Shown here in pieces: positions 1 to 7,576 of a stretch of 12,396 bases of DNA. The DNA lies in contig CAMWLX010000057.1 in the NCBI GenBank assembly GCA_947175225.1, positions 1 through 12,396 on the forward strand. The letters run 5' to 3'. The notes beneath the pieces are model-generated. The model searched no databases. It was not told the origin of the DNA and saw only the letters and a list, made by a program, of their open reading frames with translations. Origin of the DNA: an uncultured Porphyromonadaceae bacterium. GTDB taxonomy: Bacteria; Bacteroidota; Bacteroidia; Bacteroidales; Muribaculaceae. Position numbers and translations under genes: made by a program. The number at the start of each line of letters is the position of its first letter. Positions within the stretch are counted from its first letter, which is position 1.

Positions 1-26
1 GGGAGGGAGGGGGCTTTGGGGGCTGG
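1..26. repeat. G-rich tract, GGGGCTTTTA-like family, edge copy
   Basis: A run of G-tracts (GGG-A-GGG-A-GGGGG-CTTT-GGGGG) lies just beyond the end of the gatC-like gene and is cut by the window edge. It fits the simple G-quadruplex pattern of four runs of three or more G with loops of up to seven bases. The 12-mer GCTTTGGGGGCT at 13-24 recurs exactly at 1560-1571, so I group this tract with the arrays at 1503-1575 and 8583-8651. No function can be read from the sequence. Confidence 0.55.
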
Positions 27-72
27 ATTAGATGTTTTGCTGGAGATCGTCGGAGTTTTTGTCTATCATTTC

Positions 73-1449
73 TTATTGGTTGCGGGCGATGTGGACGCGG
101 TTCCACCACATCATGGCGCAGGCTATTATGACGAGGATGCCGGCTCCAATCCATTTGAGATTGACTGTGCATTGATAGAGTGCCCAGCAGAGAGGCGAAG
201 ATGCAAAGTCAAGGGCTCCTCCTTCAAAGCCAGCCGGGATCGCTACTGCTGCATCGCCGGTAGCTTCAAATACGTCGTGGGCTGCCAGGGTGAATGCTGG
301 GGCAATATTGGTCACCATATAGAGACCGGCTGTAATGATGATCACACCAATGATGAAGGTCTTCAGCACGTTGCCCTTGGTGAATGGGAGTACGAGGGGG
401 AAGAGATAGAACATGCCGGCGAGAGAAGCAAGGGGGAGAAACTGGTTGCCGGGCAGGATTACTGCTAAAAGAAGAGTCACCGGGATGAGGAGAAGAGAAA
501 CTACAAGAGTAGTGGGATGGCCGATTACAAGAGCGGGCGACATGCCGATGCTAAGGCCATCGGCACCTTTGAACTTGCGTGCGATAAGGCTGCGTGTGGC
601 ATCGGAGATTGGTTTCAAACCTTCGATGAAGAGCACTGTAACGCGAGGGATGAGTTCCATGACTGCGCCCATCTTTATGCCGAGTGAAAGGATCCTTGGG
701 ATGCTATCGACAATTTCATGCCAAGATGTGCATGTAAGGCATCCGATTGCTACTCCGACCACGACTCCGAGGAATAGCGGCTCACCCATGATGCCGAATT
801 TTTTCTTCATTCCTTCTGCATCAATCTCAATGTCTTTTAGCCCCGGAATTTTGTCGAGTCCCTTGTTGATGATCCAAGCGAAAGGGGCGAAGCCGGCGCA
901 GAAAGGTTGTGGGATTGAGATTCCTTCCATATCCTTATAGAAATTCTGAAACTTATAGGCAGTCATATCGGCGAGGACAAGAGTCACGATGTAGCAGATG
1001 ATGGCTCCGAAGAAGCCCCACGCGAGAGACTCAGTGGCGAAATAGATCACAGCACCGATGAAAGCGAAGTGCCAATAGTTCCAGAGGTCGATATTGACTG
1101 TGCGGGTAGTCTTTGTCAGGAGCATCAGAAGATTGACACCAAGGCAGACCGGGATGATGAAAGCTCCGACAGCCGTGTTGTAGGCCACGGATGCAGCTGC
1201 GGGCCAACCCATGTCGAAGACTTTGAGTTGCAAGCCGTAGATTTCCACTACAGTCTGAAGTGCAGGGCCGAGAGCGGAAGTAAGAAGGGCCGTTACGATT
1301 GAGAGTCCGATAAAGCCAACGCCTACTTTAAGGCCACTTTTGAGAGCATCGCCGGGCTTAATGCCGATGCAGATGCCGAGAATGGTGAAGATGACAGGCA
1401 TCATCACTGCGGCTCCGAGGCCGATGATATACGCGAATACCTGTTCCAT
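73..1449 (-). CDS. gatC: GatC-like PTS galactitol-type IIC membrane permease
   Basis: The 458-residue, very hydrophobic protein is an inner-membrane sugar or polyol permease of the PTS galactitol IIC family (E. coli GatC is about 450 residues). It resembles GatC from the first residues (YIIGLGAAVMMPVIF, then GDALKSGLKVGVGFIGL) and keeps family landmarks: MGWPA near 81, TRTVNIDLWNYWHF near 115, the EGISIP loop near 175, FGIMGEP near 220, and a P-G-N-Q segment near 333. In a PTS, IIC forms the channel and the IIB partner phosphorylates the imported sugar. No IIA, IIB, EI, HPr or polyol dehydrogenase gene lies in the window, so substrate and energy source are unknown. The start is supported by alignment to the family N-terminus. 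A likely promoter is at 1580-1587. Family call confident; the symbol is by homology only. Confidence 0.88.
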   Translation of the reverse strand: MEQVFAYIIGLGAAVMMPVIFTILGICIGIKPGDALKSGLKVGVGFIGLSIVTALLTSALGPALQTVVEIYGLQLKVFDMGWPAAASVAYNTAVGAFIIPVCLGVNLLMLLTKTTRTVNIDLWNYWHFAFIGAVIYFATESLAWGFFGAIICYIVTLVLADMTAYKFQNFYKDMEGISIPQPFCAGFAPFAWIINKGLDKIPGLKDIEIDAEGMKKKFGIMGEPLFLGVVVGVAIGCLTCTSWHEIVDSIPRILSLGIKMGAVMELIPRVTVLFIEGLKPISDATRSLIARKFKGADGLSIGMSPALVIGHPTTLVVSLLLIPVTLLLAVILPGNQFLPLASLAGMFYLFPLVLPFTKGNVLKTFIIGVIIITAGLYMVTNIAPAFTLAAHDVFEATGDAAVAIPAGFEGGALDFASSPLCWALYQCTVNLKWIGAGILVIIACAMMWWNRVHIARNQ

Positions 1450-1502
1450 TAGAATGAATAGTTTAACATGATTATATTTTAGTTAGTTAGTTCTTGCTTT
1501 TT

Positions 1503-1575
1503 GGGTCATTTAGGGGTTCTAAGTGCATTAGGGGCTCTAAGGGCTCAAGAGCATTTCAAGCTTTGGGGGCTTTAG
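1503..1575. repeat. Degenerate ~10-bp G-rich tandem array in gatC leader
   Basis: Units of about 10 bp, each starting with a G-run and ending in TTA, TAA or similar: GGGTCATTTA (1503), GGGGTTCTAA (1513), GTGCATTA (1523), GGGGCTCTAA (1531), GGGCTCAAGA (1541), then GCATTTCAA, GCTTT and GGGGGCTTTA to about 1574. It is a worn version of the cleaner array at 8583-8651, with the G-rich strand in the same orientation. It lies between the probable -7 element and the gatC start, so it would be transcribed as a C-rich 5' leader. Confidence 0.6.
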
Positions 1576-1579
1576 AATG

Positions 1580-1587
1580 CAAAGATA
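1580..1587 (-). promoter_or_regulatory. Bacteroidota -7 promoter element for gatC
   Basis: Read on the minus strand this is TATCTTTG, an exact match to the TAnnTTTG -7 consensus of the primary Bacteroidota sigma factor. It sits about 130 bp upstream of the gatC start. I cannot see a clear TTTG -33 element at the expected distance; that region is only A/T-rich. Transcription would begin around 1573 and give a leader of roughly 120 nt containing the G-rich repeat array. Confidence 0.5.
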
Positions 1588-1665
1588 GTAAAAAAAAATG
1601 GATAATGGGGATTTTTCTTTGGAAAAGTTAGATTGTTTAGTGTGAAGAAAAGCTTTGTTCTATAG

Positions 1666-2577
1666 TTATGTGCGGGTGTGTTTCCAGCGGCGGTGGGTCC
1701 ATAGCCATAGAGGGGGTTGGCTTTTTATGGAGTTTTCGAGCATGCCGAAGTAAGTCTCGGTCACTTTATTGACCGGCTCGGTAGCTGTGTCGGGAGTGAT
1801 CTTGATGAATCGCCCTACGTAGCGGTTGCGTTCGGGGCGTCGCATATCGAGATAGTAGGCCGCGGCGTGAATCTTGCGGCTTATTTTCTCGGCTCCGGTG
1901 AATACAGGGGTATCGTGGTGGAGGAACGGAATCCAATGGTGGATTGCTCGCCATGATGGGGTCTGGTCGGCGATGTAGCCTGTGATGGATGGGATGCCTT
2001 TTGCCGACATCTCCATCAGTGTCTTGGCAGAAGTTGCCATGGGGAGATTGGTTGCGCCAAAACGGCTTCTGATTGAGCCGAACACTTCATCGGCTGCAAC
2101 ATTTGAGAGAGGATGGTAGATTTGGCAGGGAATTGCGCCTGTGGAGAGGTCGAGCCATAGGGGCATTGAGGATACCCATTCCCAGTTGCAGAAATGGCCA
2201 AGGAAGATGCTGACGTTGTGTCCGGCACGTAGGTCATCATTGACTTCCTCAATATTTTCAAATTTCATACGCCGCTTCATTTCGTCGGCTCCCATTGATC
2301 CGAGTTTCACGGTCTCTATAAAATAATCGGCAAGGAAATGATAAAATCCCTTTACAGTTTCATCTACCTGCTTGTCGGTCATGTCGGGGAAAGAAGAGCG
2401 TATGTTGTCGCGGCAAATACCCACGCGGTATTTGACTACGCGATGTGCAAGCCAGGCAATGAAAGATGAGACTCCCCTGAGCATTGGCCATGGCAACGCG
2501 CCCAGCCCCCGGAATGTGCCGGAAAGCAGAGCGCGGTTGATGGCAATGAGAGTTTTATTATGAGTGTGTTTTCCCAT
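1666..2577 (-). CDS. LpxL/HtrB-family lipid A acyltransferase
   Basis: A 303-residue member of the LpxL/HtrB (lysophospholipid acyltransferase) family, which transfers acyl chains from acyl-ACP to lipid A precursors at the inner membrane. It carries the family catalytic H-x4-E motif (H128 to E133, in LGHFCNWEW), the YIADQTP segment near 201-207, and the typical C-terminal WLWTHRRWK (291-299). A basic N-terminus followed by a hydrophobic stretch (about 22-46) suggests membrane association. Its ATG shares one base with the pfkA stop (TGATG), so translation is probably coupled and the gene is the last of polA-pfkA-acyltransferase. Which acyl position it modifies cannot be decided here, and some Bacteroidota relatives act on other amino-lipids. 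Confidence 0.85.
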   Translation of the reverse strand: MGKHTHNKTLIAINRALLSGTFRGLGALPWPMLRGVSSFIAWLAHRVVKYRVGICRDNIRSSFPDMTDKQVDETVKGFYHFLADYFIETVKLGSMGADEMKRRMKFENIEEVNDDLRAGHNVSIFLGHFCNWEWVSSMPLWLDLSTGAIPCQIYHPLSNVAADEVFGSIRSRFGATNLPMATSAKTLMEMSAKGIPSITGYIADQTPSWRAIHHWIPFLHHDTPVFTGAEKISRKIHAAAYYLDMRRPERNRYVGRFIKITPDTATEPVNKVTETYFGMLENSIKSQPPLWLWTHRRWKHTRT

Positions 2578-3557
2578 CAGATAGACAATCTGCGGAGAGT
2601 GTTGAGCTTTTCGCGATTAACAGTCTTTTCCTTAGTGATGGCCTTGACAAAAGGCACGTAGACGATCTCATCGTTGCGGATGCCGATCATGACGTTGCGC
2701 TGGTCGTCGAGAAGAGCGTCGACAGCAGCAGCCCCCATGCGAGAAGCAAGGATGCGGTCGAGAGCTGTCGGGCTTCCGCCACGCTGGAGATGGCCGAGGA
2801 TAGAGACGCGCACGTCGTAGTTAGGATATTCTTCCTTAACACGCTGTGCAAGACCCATCGCACCGCCTGTGATTGGAGATTCAGCGACGAGAACGATAGA
2901 AGAGTTCTTTGACTTTCTGAAACCATTTTGGATTAGCTCGGCGAGCTGGTCGACATCAGTGGAGATCTCAGGGATAATGGCTGCCTCAGCACCGGAAGCA
3001 ATTGCGCTGTTGAGAGCGAGGAATCCGGCATTACGTCCCATCACTTCAATGAAGAATAGGCGTTCGTGGCTGGTAGCGGTGTCGCGGATCTTGTCGACAC
3101 ACTCCATGATAGTGTTTAGAGCAGTGTCATAGCCTATAGTCCAGTCAGTGCCGTAGAGGTCGTTGTCGATTGTACCCGGAAGACCTACTATAGGGAATTG
3201 GAACTCATTGGCGAAGATGCGGGCTCCAGTCAGAGAGCCGTCGCCGCCGATCACACAGAGAGAATCGATTTCGCGACGCTTCAAAACGTCGTAGGCACAC
3301 TGGCGGCCTTCGGGAGTCTCGAATTCCTTGCAGCGGGCAGTCTTCAGGATAGTGCCGCCACGCTGGATGATGTTAGACACATTTTGAGTAGAAAACTCTT
3401 CGATTTCGTCGGAGATAAGGCCTTTGTAGCCTCGATAGATGCCGAATACTTTAAAACCGGAAGTGATGCCTGCGCGAGTGACGGCGCGGATTGCAGCGTT
3501 CATGCCGGGGGCGTCGCCGCCGGAGGTCAGGATGCCGATGCTTTTGATGTTGCTCAT
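2577..3557 (-). CDS. pfkA: ATP-dependent 6-phosphofructokinase
   Basis: A 326-residue phosphofructokinase that phosphorylates fructose-6-phosphate to fructose-1,6-bisphosphate in glycolysis; E. coli PfkA is 320 residues. Motifs in order: SGGDAPGMNAAIR (12-24, ATP loop), RGGTILKTAR (66-75), GGDGSLTGA (104-112), PGTIDND (127-133, catalytic Asp131), MGRNAG (173-178) and GHLQRGGSPTALDR near the C-terminus. GGDGS with PGTIDND, rather than GGDDT with PKTIDND, marks the ATP-using type rather than the pyrophosphate type. It follows polA by 30 nt and overlaps the next gene by one base. The AT-rich leader has no Shine-Dalgarno site, as is usual in Bacteroidota. I see no promoter in the 30-nt gap, so co-transcription with polA is likely. 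Confidence 0.96.
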   Translation of the reverse strand: MSNIKSIGILTSGGDAPGMNAAIRAVTRAGITSGFKVFGIYRGYKGLISDEIEEFSTQNVSNIIQRGGTILKTARCKEFETPEGRQCAYDVLKRREIDSLCVIGGDGSLTGARIFANEFQFPIVGLPGTIDNDLYGTDWTIGYDTALNTIMECVDKIRDTATSHERLFFIEVMGRNAGFLALNSAIASGAEAAIIPEISTDVDQLAELIQNGFRKSKNSSIVLVAESPITGGAMGLAQRVKEEYPNYDVRVSILGHLQRGGSPTALDRILASRMGAAAVDALLDDQRNVMIGIRNDEIVYVPFVKAITKEKTVNREKLNTLRRLSI

Positions 3558-3587
3558 AATTATTAATTTTGAATTTAGAATAAGAGG

Positions 3588-6353
3588 TTAGTGGGCTTCG
3601 AGCCAGTTGGCTCCGATTCCGGAGGAGGCTGTCAGTGGGACTTTGCCATCCCAGGATGCTTGCATGCGACGCTCTACGATCTCTTGTAGCCGACCTTCTT
3701 CGCCAGGGATTACGTCGAAGTTGAGTTCGTCGTGGACTTGCATGATCATCTTTGATTTCAGTCCTTTTTCCTGCATCTCTTGCCAAATGCCTACCATCGC
3801 TATCTTCATCACGTCGGCGGCGGTGCCTTGCACCGGGGCATTGATTGCATTTCGCTCAGCGTAGCCACGTACCACCGGGTTCTTGCTGTTGATGTCGGGC
3901 AGGCGGCGTTTACGCCCCATATGGGTAATGGCATAGCCGTGCTCGCGGGCTTCTTCCACACTTCGGCTCATATACTGATGTATAGAGGGGAATGTCGAAA
4001 AATATCCGTCGATAAGGTCTTTTGCTTCCTGACGGGGAATCTGGAGCCGAGAAGCGAGTCCGAATGCTGTGATGCCGTATAGGATACCGAAATTGGCTGT
4101 CTTTGCCTTTCGTCGCTCGTCGGGAGTCACATTCTCGAGAGGAACGTGATTTATTTTTGCCGCAGTTATGGCATGGATATCATCTCCTTTGCGGAAAGCC
4201 TCAATCATGGTCTGATCATTTGCAAAGTCAGCAACAAGGCGAAGCTCAATCTGGCTATAGTCGGCAGAGAGGAATAGATGTCCCGGGTCGGGGATGAAAG
4301 CCCGGCGTATGTCGCGACCCATTTCATCGCGGACGGGGATATTCTGAAGGTTAGGGGAGGAAGAAGATAGGCGGCCTGTAGCAGTCACGGTCTGGTTGTA
4401 GTTGGTATGTATCTTTCCGGTTTCCTTGTTAATTACACTTGGGAGAGCATTTAGATATGTGTTGAGGAGTTTCTTAATCTGTCGGTATTCAAGGATTTTA
4501 CCGACTATGGGGCTCTTCCATGCGATTTTTTCGAGGATATCCTCGGAAGTGGAATATTGGCCGGTCTTAGTCTTCTTAGCCTTGGGGTCGAGCTGCATCT
4601 TACCGAAAAGTATTTCACCTACCTGGGCAGGACTCCCAACATTGAATTGCTCACCTGCAATCTCATATATTTCTTCGCAAAGCTGATTTGACCGCTCCTC
4701 CATACCGCTGGCTGTTGCCACAAGTGCATCCGTATCAATGCGCACTCCGACATACTCCATATCGGCGAGGACAGGAACAAGGGGAAGTTCGATATCGGTC
4801 ATCAATGAGGTCATTTTCTCCGCTTTGAGAGCAGGCTCAAAGACTTCCTTCAGTTTTAAATTGAGGGCAGCGAATTCGCCGGGATTGGATTTTGCATTAA
4901 TTGCATAACCGAGATATTTCTCAGCGAGAATTTCCGGGGTATGGCGCATCTCCGGCTCCAAAAGATAATGGGCTATAGAGACATCGTAGAAATTTCTGAT
5001 ACTCATTGGGTTTGAATCGCGGTCCCGGCGATGGCGGCGGGCAATTACCATATCGCGCTTGGCGGATGCCGACACTTTCAGTATTTCAGGGTCGGCAAGG
5101 ATATCGAGTATGGTGTCATTCCCTTCAGAGATGGATGCATCAATAGTCCATGAGCGGCCATCGGGAACTGCAAGGGCAGTCCCTTTCCATTGGGCCTCCA
5201 TATCATTTTCACCTTGTGTCAGCATATGGATACCAACTACCTTTGCTTCTTTGACAGCACGCGCCATATCTTGGAGTGTAGCTGAGTCGGCAATTTGCGT
5301 GGAGTTGGCACCAAGCGACCCGGGGGTAGGAGTTTCGGCAGCCGGGGGAATGATCTCTGCATCCTCTATATCGAAATCGAAGAGTGAGGGTTGGGATGAG
5401 GAGACAGGGGATTTTGCATTCTTGACCGGGGCAGCATTTTGATTGCCAGACGGAGTCGTAGCAGAAGTATCTTCCATGATACGGCGCCCTACACGGTCGA
5501 TGAGAGTCTTGAACTCGAGTTCCTTGAAAATGGCAAACAGTTTATCCTTGTCAACCTCTCCGAGAGCAAGACTATCGGGGGTAGCATCGACAGGGACATC
5601 TGTGCGGATAGTGGCAAGATCTTTCGAGAGCATGATGAGGGCAGCATTCTCCTCAATCTTTTTCTTGAGGGCACCTTTCAGTTCGGAGGATCGGGCGATT
5701 ATATTTTCGGCAGAACCGAAATCAGCGATAAGTTTTTGGGCAGTCTTTTCGCCAACACCGGGGCATCCCGGGATATTGTCGATCTTATCGCCCATCAGAG
5801 CGAGAAGATCGATGACTTGGCTTGTTCGCTCGATGCCATAGCGTTCGCAAACCTCCTTCTCTCCACGAAGCTCGAAATCCTGACCGCGGTAAGCTGGTTT
5901 GTATTGGAGCACATTTGGCCTTACGAGTTGACCGAAATCCTTGTCGGGGGTCATCATGAAAGTAGTGAATCCCTCCTTTGAAGCACGGGTAGCCATTGTG
6001 CCGATCACATCGTCGGCTTCATAGCCGGGAGATTCGAGCACGGGGATTCCATAAGCCTTAATGATTTCCTTAATTATTGGGATAGAGCGTTTGATATCTT
6101 CGGGAGTATCTGGACGCTCACCTTTATATGAATCGAGGAGTTCGGAGCGGAAAGTTGGACCTTTAGGGTCGAAACAGACAGCTATGTGTGTGGGTTTCTC
6201 TTTGCGAAGCACTTCCTCAAGGGTGTTTACAAATCCGAAAATGGCGGATGTATTGAATCCGTCGGAAGTCATCCGTGGCATTTTTATCAGGGCGTAGTAT
6301 GCACGGAATATGAGTGCGTATGCGTCGAGGAGAAACAGTCTCTTTTCTGACAT
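3588..6353 (-). CDS. polA: DNA polymerase I with degenerate proofreading domain
   Basis: A 921-residue family A polymerase for Okazaki-fragment processing and repair. The frame stays open upstream to 6806, but homology starts at MSEKRLFLLDAYALIFRAYY, so I start at 6353. Residues 1-290 are the 5'-nuclease: D10, YEADD (111-115), TPDKDF (135-140), GDKIDNIPG (188-196) and helix-hairpin-helix GVGEKTA (199-205). About 295-350 is a Pro/Ser/Ala-rich linker. The 3'-5' exonuclease fold (about 352-515) lacks its acidic motifs (see findings). The polymerase (about 520-921) is intact: motif A ADYSQIELR (697-705, D698), motif B from R747 through K751 and F755 to YG (759-760), and motif C QVHDEL (872-877, D875). 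It is first in a run with pfkA and an acyltransferase, and divergent from the polyprenyl synthase. Confidence 0.97.
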   Translation of the reverse strand: MSEKRLFLLDAYALIFRAYYALIKMPRMTSDGFNTSAIFGFVNTLEEVLRKEKPTHIAVCFDPKGPTFRSELLDSYKGERPDTPEDIKRSIPIIKEIIKAYGIPVLESPGYEADDVIGTMATRASKEGFTTFMMTPDKDFGQLVRPNVLQYKPAYRGQDFELRGEKEVCERYGIERTSQVIDLLALMGDKIDNIPGCPGVGEKTAQKLIADFGSAENIIARSSELKGALKKKIEENAALIMLSKDLATIRTDVPVDATPDSLALGEVDKDKLFAIFKELEFKTLIDRVGRRIMEDTSATTPSGNQNAAPVKNAKSPVSSSQPSLFDFDIEDAEIIPPAAETPTPGSLGANSTQIADSATLQDMARAVKEAKVVGIHMLTQGENDMEAQWKGTALAVPDGRSWTIDASISEGNDTILDILADPEILKVSASAKRDMVIARRHRRDRDSNPMSIRNFYDVSIAHYLLEPEMRHTPEILAEKYLGYAINAKSNPGEFAALNLKLKEVFEPALKAEKMTSLMTDIELPLVPVLADMEYVGVRIDTDALVATASGMEERSNQLCEEIYEIAGEQFNVGSPAQVGEILFGKMQLDPKAKKTKTGQYSTSEDILEKIAWKSPIVGKILEYRQIKKLLNTYLNALPSVINKETGKIHTNYNQTVTATGRLSSSSPNLQNIPVRDEMGRDIRRAFIPDPGHLFLSADYSQIELRLVADFANDQTMIEAFRKGDDIHAITAAKINHVPLENVTPDERRKAKTANFGILYGITAFGLASRLQIPRQEAKDLIDGYFSTFPSIHQYMSRSVEEAREHGYAITHMGRKRRLPDINSKNPVVRGYAERNAINAPVQGTAADVMKIAMVGIWQEMQEKGLKSKMIMQVHDELNFDVIPGEEGRLQEIVERRMQASWDGKVPLTASSGIGANWLEAH

Positions 6354-6476
6354 GACAGTGGTTCTGAAGAGTTGAAAATAGGTATTGCTAAGCGAAGAAA
6401 GGGCAAAAATGCACTTCTCCACTATAAAAATAACAAATATCGTGGTAAGTAGTGCTGAAATTGTAAAAATATTTTG

Positions 6477-6484
6477 TAATTTTG
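6477..6484 (+). promoter_or_regulatory. Bacteroidota -7 element for polyprenyl synthase
   Basis: TAATTTTG matches the TAnnTTTG consensus exactly, 47 bp before the preferred start at 6532. No good TTTG -33 element is seen at the usual spacing. On the other strand, a one-mismatch candidate for polA (GATATTTG, plus-strand positions 6434-6441) lies about 80 bp before the polA start. I regard 6354-6531 as a divergent promoter region. Confidence 0.42.
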
Positions 6485-6531
6485 TAGTGAAAAAAGTCCG
6501 CAGCAGATTGCGAACCCTTCTGATCAGTGAA

Positions 6532-7512
6532 ATGTCGAAGACAACAATAGAGAAAATACGGCAACTTTTGAGTGCTGAGCTTGATGCGATGAACACTATC
6601 ATACGCACCAGCCTTTCTACGTCTGACCCGCTGATGGGCCGGGTCGTGGAGCAATACCTACGTACAAAAGGGAAGCAGATACGCCCGCTGTTGGTCTTGC
6701 TGAGTGCGCGGCTCTTTGGCGAAATAAATGACTCTACGCTCCACGCAGCAGCCGCCCTCGAGATGCTCCATAACGCAACTTTGATACATGACGATGTGGT
6801 TGACAATGCCGACTATCGCCGACGTACCCCGACACTGAACAAGGATTTTGACAATAGAATTGCAGTGTTGGTAGGAGATTTCTTTGTCAGTACGGCTCTT
6901 CAGGAAGCAATACGGACCAAAGATATGAAGGCAGTGGTCTCTGTCGCTGAATTGGGCAAGGAGTTGTCGCTTGGAGAGATTGACCAGATTTCCAATGCGC
7001 GTGACCGCGCGATAGATGAAGGGCGGTATTTCGAGGTGATAAGCAAGAAGACCGCTTCACTCTTCATGAAATGCGTGAAGATGGGGGCTGAGACCACTGA
7101 AGCAACCGATGAAGAAATACAGTGCCTGATAGAATATGCCCGGCTGCTCGGACTCTGCTTCCAGATAAAGGATGATATCTTCGATTATTATGAGGATAAG
7201 GAGGTAGGGAAGCCTACCGGAAATGATTTGCGGGAAAATAAGGTAAGTCTTCCTTTGATATATGCTGTCAATTCTAATAGCCGAGAAGATGGATCTGCTA
7301 TGAGAAGTCTTTTGGTGCGCGGCGATCTGACAGACGGGGAGATACAGACCTTAATTGAGTTTGCAAAGGACAATGGCGGGATAGAGTATGCCTACTCAGT
7401 GATGGAGAAGATGCGCGATGAGGGGGAAATGCTGCTTGGTTCACTTCCTGATAATGAGTGGCGAGATCGTTTTGCAGAGCTTTTCGAGTTTACGATCAAA
7501 AGACATTCTTGA
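6532..7512 (+). CDS. trans-Polyprenyl diphosphate synthase
   Basis: A 326-residue soluble all-helical prenyltransferase that adds isopentenyl diphosphate units to an allylic primer; in Bacteroidota the product normally supplies the menaquinone side chain. It has GKQIRP (47-52), the first Asp-rich motif DDVVD (87-91) followed by RRRTPT (96-101), and the second Asp-rich motif DDIFD (214-218) followed by GKPTGNDLRENK (226-237). The residues before the first motif are small (A82, T83), which in this family goes with long products, so octaprenyl or longer is more likely than farnesyl or geranylgeranyl. The frame is open from 6385, but the family N-terminus begins at MSKTTIEKIR, and the upstream stretch overlaps the promoter region. 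The gene is divergent from polA and ends at a shared hairpin terminator. Confidence 0.93.
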   Translation: MSKTTIEKIRQLLSAELDAMNTIIRTSLSTSDPLMGRVVEQYLRTKGKQIRPLLVLLSARLFGEINDSTLHAAAALEMLHNATLIHDDVVDNADYRRRTPTLNKDFDNRIAVLVGDFFVSTALQEAIRTKDMKAVVSVAELGKELSLGEIDQISNARDRAIDEGRYFEVISKKTASLFMKCVKMGAETTEATDEEIQCLIEYARLLGLCFQIKDDIFDYYEDKEVGKPTGNDLRENKVSLPLIYAVNSNSREDGSAMRSLLVRGDLTDGEIQTLIEFAKDNGGIEYAYSVMEKMRDEGEMLLGSLPDNEWRDRFAELFEFTIKRHS

Positions 7513-7540
7513 ATGTAAATTTTCTTATTTTATATAAAAG

Positions 7541-7576
7541 AGGGACGCACGAGGAGTGCGTCCCTATATTTTTTTA
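7541..7576. terminator. Bidirectional intrinsic terminator
   Basis: A perfect 10-bp stem, AGGGACGCAC (7541-7550) and GTGCGTCCCT (7556-7565), closes a 5-nt loop (GAGGA). On the plus strand it is followed by a T-rich tract at 7567-7575 (TATTTTTTT), and on the minus strand by CTTTTATATAAAA. It sits between the converging polyprenyl synthase and purN genes and can stop both. The plus-side T-tract overlaps the purN stop codon (7574-7576). Confidence 0.88.

Noticed and set aside
28..69. 13-codon minus-strand ORF (MIDKNSDDLQQNI) starting 3 nt after the gatC-like stop
   Set aside because: Too short to support as a gene. There is no recognisable motif and it runs straight into the G-rich tract, although its tight spacing to gatC was noted.
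16..468. 150-codon plus-strand open frame at the left edge
   Set aside because: It is antisense to the conserved C-terminal part of the gatC-like gene, and its translation shows no family features.
1590..1665. Terminator after the acyltransferase gene
   Set aside because: Only A/T-rich sequence and a short AAAGCTTT palindrome are present, with no stable GC stem and T-tract. The end of the polA run may use another mechanism.
5439..5981. 180-codon plus-strand open frame opposite polA, and a similar 182-codon frame at 11070-11618 opposite the lytic transglycosylase
   Set aside because: Both lie wholly antisense to well-supported genes, have no recognisable domain or leader, and have compositions expected from codon-bias shadows.
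6385..6531. 49-codon N-terminal extension of the polyprenyl synthase
   Set aside because: It would span the likely -7 promoter element, and family similarity starts near the ATG at 6532.
6354..6806. N-terminal extension of polA by about 150 codons
   Set aside because: The extension runs through the divergent promoter region and into the polyprenyl synthase coding sequence. Pol I homology begins exactly at the ATG at 6353.
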